A stretch of DNA of 64,000 nt from Colimorpha sp045576855 (lineage in GTDB: Bacteria; Bacteroidota; Bacteroidia; Bacteroidales; P3): the NCBI GenBank assembly GCA_045576855.1, contig JAZNHG010000054.1, positions 113,748 through 177,747 of the forward strand, written 5' to 3'. The position numbers and the translations under genes are program-made. Positions 59,844 through 64,000 of this stretch are shown here, one piece after another; the first letter of the stretch is position 1; every line of letters begins with the position of its first letter. Under the pieces are notes generated by a model. The model made no database searches. It had not been told where the DNA came from and saw only the letters and a program-made list of their open reading frames with translations.

Positions 59844-59874
59844 TTTGCCACCTCGGAAATAATGTGTACCTTTG
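59844..59874 (+). promoter_or_regulatory. Orphan promoter of the extended group
   Basis: TTTG at 59844-59847, 19 bases (CCACCTCGGAAATAATGTG), TACCTTTG at 59867-59874. Drives either the 40-residue frame below or a small RNA. Confidence 0.78.
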
Positions 59875-59890
59875 CACCCGTATTCATCGA

Positions 59891-60013
59891 ATGTTAAACC
59901 ACAAAAGAAAGGAGGCATTAGCCTTTAAACTTTCATTGATGCGGTCAAAAGAATGCTGTATGCCCCAAATAATTCTAAAAATGGGGAAAAAAAAGTGTCG
60001 TGGGGCGTTTTAA
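59891..60013 (+). CDS. Possible 40-residue basic peptide
   Basis: MLNHKRKEALAFKLSLMRSKECCMPQIILKMGKKKCRGAF, basic, with three cysteines. It begins 16 bases after the orphan promoter's -7 element, which is the main support. No homologue recognised. Its DNA also contains a GCCCCA/TGGGG inverted repeat followed by AAAAAAAA, so it may be a small RNA gene instead. Confidence 0.3.
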   Translation: MLNHKRKEALAFKLSLMRSKECCMPQIILKMGKKKCRGAF

Positions 60014-60170
60014 AATCCTTAGTTCATTCCCATGATAGAGGTCGGTTGCCGGCAGGATGCCGGCTCACCACATTGCGACCCGTCCTTCTTTGGAATGCCG
60101 GCATCTTGACGGCACCGTTGCGACATTTTCAGGATCTACTGGATCTCGCGAGCGAAGCGAGCGGGGGAAC
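60014..60170. repeat. Palindromic GCCGGC-rich repeat region
   Basis: GCCGGCAGGATGCCGGC (60048-60063) and a partly complementary GCCGGCATCTTGACGGC (60099-60115) around CATTGCGACCC; then GCGAGCGAAGCGAGCGGG, similar to the core of the 21.5-kb block. No gene. Confidence 0.6.
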
Positions 60171-61205
60171 TCATGAATTGGCGGGATCGTCCCTGTAGAT
60201 GAGCGAGAAGATGTCCTTCAGTATGGGGTTGTCGCTTGGCGGAGCCGTGGCCGTGGAGGCGCCGGCGAGGAGGCGGCGGGCTTCGTCGAGGGCCGCCAGG
60301 TCGAGTGCGTCGGAGGCCAGTTGTACGTCGCGTATTACGCCGTCTTCGACCGAGAGGGACAGCTCCACCTCGCCCCAGTCGAAGCGGGCGCTGCGTTGGG
60401 CACAGAAACTGCGCCAGCTGCCGTAGAGCCATTCGTCGGAGGCAAACTGGTCGTGGAGCGTCTTCACCTCGGGCGTCTTGATAACCTCCGCAAACTCGAC
60501 ATACTCCGCCTGCCCGCAATACTCCGCCTCGAAGGCTTCCCTCAGCCTGGGGGCTATGCTCTCGGGAGTGATGGCCGGGTTCAGCTCGGCCAGGTTGACC
60601 ACACGGCTCTGCACCGAGCTGACGCCGTGCTTCTGCAGTTTGGCGGGTTTGGGCTTGAGGTAGCGGGCCAGGTCCGACATGTCGCCGCTGATGAGCAGCG
60701 TGCCGTGATGCAGGTCGTTGTGTCGGCCCTTGCTGAAGGCGTTGCCACTGAATTTTCTATAAGTGGGGAGTGGGGAGTGGGTAGTGGATAGCACTTGACC
60801 ACGGCTGTTGTCCACAACCCACTCTCCACTCTCCACTAATATGTCGTTTCTGCCCGACAGCTGTGTGTGCAGGCCGAAACTCTCCACGGCGCGCTGTATG
60901 ACGCTGAACTGGCGTCCCTGGTCGTAGAGTGCCTTAGGCACCACGAAGCTGAAGTTGAGATTGCCGTCGTCGTGGTAGACGGCGCCGCCGCCGGTGCGGC
61001 GGCGCATCAGGTATCCGCCGTCGGCCAGCAGTGCCTCGAGGTTGACCTCGCTGTAGGGGTTCTGGTTCTGGCCGATGACCACGGTGCGACGGTTCTGCCA
61101 CAAGTAGAGTACGACGGCCTCGGACTCACGGCCGACGAGGTAGTTCTCGACGGCGATGTTCCAGTAGGGGTTGGTCTGGTCGGAGACTATAAACTGGAGG
61201 GGCAT
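60171..61205 (-). CDS. lplA: Lipoate-protein ligase A, with a repeat-derived insertion
   Basis: 344 residues. MRRRTGGGAVYHDDGNLNFSF, the lipoyl-AMP-binding RRxxGGGxVxHDxGN motif, and RKFSGNAFSKGRHNDLHHGTLLI are characteristic. Attaches lipoate to E2/H proteins. Between RNDILVES and RKFSGNAF lie about 25 residues (GEWVVDNSRGQVLSTTHSPLPTY) that are encoded by a heptamer repeat with inverted halves and are absent from the family consensus I know. The frame is preserved, so the enzyme is probably active with a longer surface loop. Confidence 0.9.
   Translation of the reverse strand: MPLQFIVSDQTNPYWNIAVENYLVGRESEAVVLYLWQNRRTVVIGQNQNPYSEVNLEALLADGGYLMRRRTGGGAVYHDDGNLNFSFVVPKALYDQGRQFSVIQRAVESFGLHTQLSGRNDILVESGEWVVDNSRGQVLSTTHSPLPTYRKFSGNAFSKGRHNDLHHGTLLISGDMSDLARYLKPKPAKLQKHGVSSVQSRVVNLAELNPAITPESIAPRLREAFEAEYCGQAEYVEFAEVIKTPEVKTLHDQFASDEWLYGSWRSFCAQRSARFDWGEVELSLSVEDGVIRDVQLASDALDLAALDEARRLLAGASTATAPPSDNPILKDIFSLIYRDDPANS
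60764..60838 (-). repeat. Heptamer-type palindromic repeat inside lplA
   Basis: Arms of AGTGGAGAGTGG and CCACTCCCCACT type, about 26 bases each, around a centre that contains GTGCTATCCACTACCC, close to the centre of the intergenic array at 51614-51747. Length keeps the frame. Confidence 0.75.
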
Positions 61206-61338
61206 TTCTGGGGATGGTTTAAGGTTTATAGTTTAAGGTCTAAGGACTAGGGATGTGGTGGCACAGGATATTATGTACGGCGCAGCCACTCACAGCTTAC
61301 AGCCTAAAACTCACAGCTTACGACTTAAAACTCACAGT
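61206..61338. repeat. Heptamer arrays between lplA and porQ
   Basis: GGTTTAAG/GGTTTATAG units at 61214-61245, then CTCACAGCTTACAGC / AACTCACAG units at 61290-61338. No gene. Confidence 0.75.
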
Positions 61339-62367
61339 TTAGAACTTATAGCTTAATGTGAAGTAGTTGGGGGCTTGCCCCAGGTGGTAGTTGCGGCGGG
61401 CGTAGGCGAAGTCGAAGCGGCGCGTGTGGATGCCGATGCCGAAGGAGAAGCCGCTGAGGTTGAAGGCGTCCACGCCGCGCATCTCGGCTGTCTGGCGCCA
61501 GCTGTAGCCCAGCCGGGCGGAGAGCACGCGCCCGAGGCTGAGTTCCACGCCCAGCTGGGTGTGGCGCATCAGATTGTCCAGTGTGCCGGCCAGCCAGCCC
61601 TCCTCATTCACCTCGCCGGTGAAGGGGTCCACGGTGCGGGTGGGATGCAGCGGGTCGTCGTAGCGCAGATTCCAGCGTTGCAACTCGGTGGCGGCGGCGA
61701 AGAGACGGAAGGGGGCGTTGCGCAGTTTGTACGACAGTTCGGCGCTGAGTTCGAAGGGCAGCGTCTCGGCGGTGCCGTCGAAGGTGAGGAGTTGTGCCCC
61801 GATGTTGCGGGCCATCAGGCTGGCGGCCAGCGCGCGGCTGTCGCTGACATAGCTGGCGGCCAGGTCGAAGGCCATAGCCAGGGCGGTGTAGGTGCCGTAT
61901 TGCGAAAGCACGGGCTTGAAGTTGGCTCCCACAGAGAAGTTGCTGTCGAGCCACATGCCCCAGCCCACGCGCAGGGCGTAGTCGCCGGCCGAGAGCCGGC
62001 CCAGGTGGTTCTCCTCCTCGTCGTATTCGTCGAAGGAGCCGTAGCCGGCGAAGTGGAAGCCGAAGCAGAAGGTGCCTGCGTGGGCGGTGCTGAGGGCGTA
62101 GCTGAGGGACCCCAGGCTGCCGCCGTCGAAGAGGGGGGCCAGGGTGAGCGTGGCCGAGCCGGTCATGGCGGAGCGGAGCAGCGAGGGGTTGTCGACGCCG
62201 ACGGTGAGGTCGTCGGAGTAGACGGCCAGCCAGTCCAGTCCCAAAGCGGCGGTGCGGGCGGAGCTGCCCATGTCGAGCACCGTCAGTGCGTCGAGGCCGG
62301 CCACTTGGGCCTTGACAGAATTGAAAATTGAAAATTGAAAATTGAAAATTATGGCGCATGCTAACAT
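61339..62367 (-). CDS. porQ: Type IX secretion system protein PorQ
   Basis: 342 residues from ATG 62367; a TTG 39 bases upstream is in frame but less likely. Signal peptide MLACAIIFNFQFSIFNSVKAQ; its core is encoded by a TTTTCAAT repeat. The mature protein begins VAGLDALTVLDMGSSARTAALGLDWLAVYSDDLTVGVDNPSLL, the PorQ signature, and ends with a barrel strand NYFTLSYKF; OMPP1/FadL-like 14-strand barrel pattern throughout. Works with PorV/PorU in release of T9SS cargo. Confidence 0.88.
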   Translation of the reverse strand: MLACAIIFNFQFSIFNSVKAQVAGLDALTVLDMGSSARTAALGLDWLAVYSDDLTVGVDNPSLLRSAMTGSATLTLAPLFDGGSLGSLSYALSTAHAGTFCFGFHFAGYGSFDEYDEEENHLGRLSAGDYALRVGWGMWLDSNFSVGANFKPVLSQYGTYTALAMAFDLAASYVSDSRALAASLMARNIGAQLLTFDGTAETLPFELSAELSYKLRNAPFRLFAAATELQRWNLRYDDPLHPTRTVDPFTGEVNEEGWLAGTLDNLMRHTQLGVELSLGRVLSARLGYSWRQTAEMRGVDAFNLSGFSFGIGIHTRRFDFAYARRNYHLGQAPNYFTLSYKF

Positions 62368-62426
62368 ACGCCATAATTTCCAATTATTCGAGCCAGAGGA
62401 TTTCAATTTTCAAGCTTCAATTTTTA

Positions 62427-63674
62427 TTATTTCTTGTTACGCTCGTGACGCATCAGGTGGCTGGGTTCGAGGGCCATGCGGTCGGTCTCGAGCAGGCTGG
62501 CCACGCCTTCGTCCACGCGGCGCTTGGCCTCGCAGGCTTCGCAGTGGCACTCCTCGTGGTACTGGCGCGGCTCGGTGTAGGTGGTGATGACGCCTTCGAA
62601 GTTGCGCAGGATGACCTTGTCGGGGCTCTGCGAGATGACGTACTGGGGCATGACGGGGGTCTTGCCGCCGCCGCCGGGGGCGTCGACCACGAAGGTGGGC
62701 ACGGCGTAGCCGCTGGTGTGGCCGCGCAGGTTCTCGATAATCTCGATGCCCTTGCTGACCGGGGTGCGGAAGTGCTCCAGTCCCATCGAGAGGTCGCACT
62801 GGTAGATATAGTAGGGGCGGACGCGGTTGCGCACCAGTTCGTGCATGAGTTTCTTCATCACGTGGACGCAGTCGTTGACGCCGCGCAGCAGCACCGTCTG
62901 GTTGCCCAGGGGTATGCCGGCGTTGGCCAGGCGGGCCAGGGCCTGCTCGGCCTCGGGGGTGAACTCGTTGGGGTGGTTGAAGTGGGTGTTGAGCCAGATG
63001 GGGTGGTACTTCTTCAGCATCTCGCACAGCTCGGGGGTGATGCGCTGGGGGCAGACCACGGGGGTGCGGCTGCCGATGCGGACTATCTCCACGTGGGGGA
63101 TGGCGCGCAGGCGCTGGATGATGTATTCGAGCTTCTTGTCGCTGACCATGAGGGCGTCGCCGCCGCTGAGGAGCACGTCGCGCACCTGCGGGGTCTTCTC
63201 GATGTAGGCCAGGCACTTTTCTATGCGCTCGCTGGGGCTCTCGTCGTCCTTCTGTCCGGCGAAGCGGCGGCGCGTGCAGTGGCGGCAGTACATGGAGCAC
63301 ATGTCGGTGATGAGGAAGAGCACGCGGTCCGGGTAGCGGTGGGTCAGTCCGGGGGCGGGCGAGTCTTCGTCCTCGTGCAGCGGGTCGTTGAGGTCGGCCG
63401 GCGCTATGTTGCACTCGGCACCCTGCGGTATGGCCTGGCGGCGGATGGGGTCGTACGGGTCGTTGGGGTCGATGAGGCTCAGGTAGTACGGCGTGATGGC
63501 CATACGGAACTTGGCCAGGGCCTTCTTGATGCCCTCGGCCTCTTCAGGCTCGAAGGTGAAATACTTGCTCAGCTCCTCGTAGGTCTCGATGCGGTTCTTC
63601 ACCTGCCATTTCCAATCGTTCCACTCGGCGTCGCTGACGTTGGGGAACAGCTCTTTTCTGCGGTTTACTTTCAT
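62427..63674 (-). CDS. kamA: Lysine 2,3-aminomutase
   Basis: 415 residues. Radical SAM cluster motif CSMYCRHC (CxxxCxxC), then GGDALMVSDKKLEYIIQRLRAIPHVEIVRIGSRTPVVCPQRITPELC; the C-terminal VDAPGGGGKTP and the CHCEAC zinc site are also KamA features. Uses SAM and PLP to make L-beta-lysine, the first step of lysine fermentation; Kdd (50511-51584) acts two steps later. Full length. Well-formed -7 element upstream. Confidence 0.96.
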   Translation of the reverse strand: MKVNRRKELFPNVSDAEWNDWKWQVKNRIETYEELSKYFTFEPEEAEGIKKALAKFRMAITPYYLSLIDPNDPYDPIRRQAIPQGAECNIAPADLNDPLHEDEDSPAPGLTHRYPDRVLFLITDMCSMYCRHCTRRRFAGQKDDESPSERIEKCLAYIEKTPQVRDVLLSGGDALMVSDKKLEYIIQRLRAIPHVEIVRIGSRTPVVCPQRITPELCEMLKKYHPIWLNTHFNHPNEFTPEAEQALARLANAGIPLGNQTVLLRGVNDCVHVMKKLMHELVRNRVRPYYIYQCDLSMGLEHFRTPVSKGIEIIENLRGHTSGYAVPTFVVDAPGGGGKTPVMPQYVISQSPDKVILRNFEGVITTYTEPRQYHEECHCEACEAKRRVDEGVASLLETDRMALEPSHLMRHERNKK

Positions 63675-63756
63675 ACTTATATATATATTGTTTTCTCTTT
63701 ATATATCAACCCACTAGCCATGCATTCCGCGCTGTGGCGGCACACGGTTGACGCTG

Positions 63757-63764
63757 CAAAGATA
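63757..63764 (-). promoter_or_regulatory. kamA promoter -7 element
   Basis: Minus-strand TATCTTTG followed by CA, 83 bases before the ATG; the long leader is AT-rich. Confidence 0.72.
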
Positions 63765-63769
63765 CACAA

Positions 63770-64000
63770 AAAAACCGAAATATGTGCAGACCTGTAAAAA
63801 AATATCCATTCCTCAGCCCTGCGGCGAGCTTCCCGGCCTCGGCGGAGCCGTGGAGGATGAGGCACTTGAGCGGCAATGCTCCCCTGGGACAGGGGAGCTG
63901 GGCGCCCTGTGGGCGGGCCGAGGGGAGGAAGGGACGCGGCGCGGCCTGCACCCCCCACCCCCTCGGGGGGCTCCCCTGTCCCAAGGGAGGAGCGTGGGGG
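63770..64000. other. GC-rich window end with hairpins, no gene supported
   Basis: Contains GCTCCCCTG GGA CAGGGGAGC (63885-63905) and a second CTCCCCTGTCCC block (63970-63983) beside GGGGGG runs. Short overlapping frames are low-complexity and not convincing. Confidence 0.6.

Noticed and set aside
63770..64000. Short overlapping minus-strand frames at the window end
   Set aside because: Pro/Arg/Gly-rich translation of hairpin-bearing GC-rich DNA without motif or start support.

Overview
The window looks like chromosome of a GC-rich member of the Bacteroidales, probably from an uncultured gut or oral lineage. The evidence is the promoter form (TAnnTTTG at -7 with TTTG 19-20 bases upstream), the absence of Shine-Dalgarno sites, type IX secretion parts (PorD, PorQ, and a cargo protein with a C-terminal sorting domain), many SPII lipoproteins, ECF sigma factors, and families typical of Bacteroidetes (DUF6266, bacterial RyR domain, DPP4-like S9 peptidase, C69 peptidase). 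No tRNA, rRNA, transposase, integrase or CRISPR array was seen.

Layout. 1-1.7 kb: groES-groEL, with groEL cut by the window edge. 1.7-11.5 kb: two tandem minus-strand cassettes, each built as ECF sigma factor, small membrane protein (probable anti-sigma), small exported protein, then lipoproteins. Four of the lipoproteins are paralogues with a shared N-terminal domain and different C-terminal parts, and the first cassette also carries a leucine-rich-repeat T9SS cargo protein. 12-21.5 kb: plus-strand run of typA, an esterase, nfo, a PhzF-family gene, small envelope genes, a K+/H+ antiporter and a DUF2461 gene. 21.6-27.9 kb: alkD-type repair gene, nitroreductase, C69 peptidase, MBL hydrolase and YbaN/DUF454 protein. 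28-29.9 kb: AT-rich accessory patch with a structured leader and a decayed toxin-antitoxin-like locus. 29.9-33.6 kb: pepE, gyrB, DUF6266. 34-39.2 kb: RCK-type membrane protein plus stand-alone RyR protein, porD, aminotransferase. 39.3-48.2 kb: large surface protein, Skp/OmpH lipoprotein, gltX, OM barrel, DPP4. 48.5-57.4 kb: tcdA, XRE regulator, kdd (lysine fermentation), OM barrel, glyS, M16 protease. 57.5-60 kb: candidate structured RNA with its own promoter and terminator, then AT-rich orphan genes. 60.2-63.7 kb: lplA, porQ, kamA (lysine 2,3-aminomutase).

The outstanding feature is a family of palindromic elements of exactly 48 or 81 bp (16 or 27 codons) inside coding sequences without breaking the frame. 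Five copies of the two forms lie in the lipoprotein paralogues and a sixth copy is in an unrelated esterase. Paralogues that lack the element give the empty sites. The 81-bp form can fold as an outer stem enclosing three hairpins. The same genome also carries heptamer and 11-mer arrays between genes, and related repeats have entered lplA, the porQ signal peptide and an anti-sigma membrane segment in frame. I read this as a genome in which short palindromic and tandem repeats spread into genes, comparable in principle to the Rickettsia palindromic elements.

Metabolically the window suggests a peptide and amino-acid user: DPP4, C69 and M16 peptidases, PepE, an aminotransferase, and two non-adjacent enzymes of lysine fermentation (KamA, Kdd).
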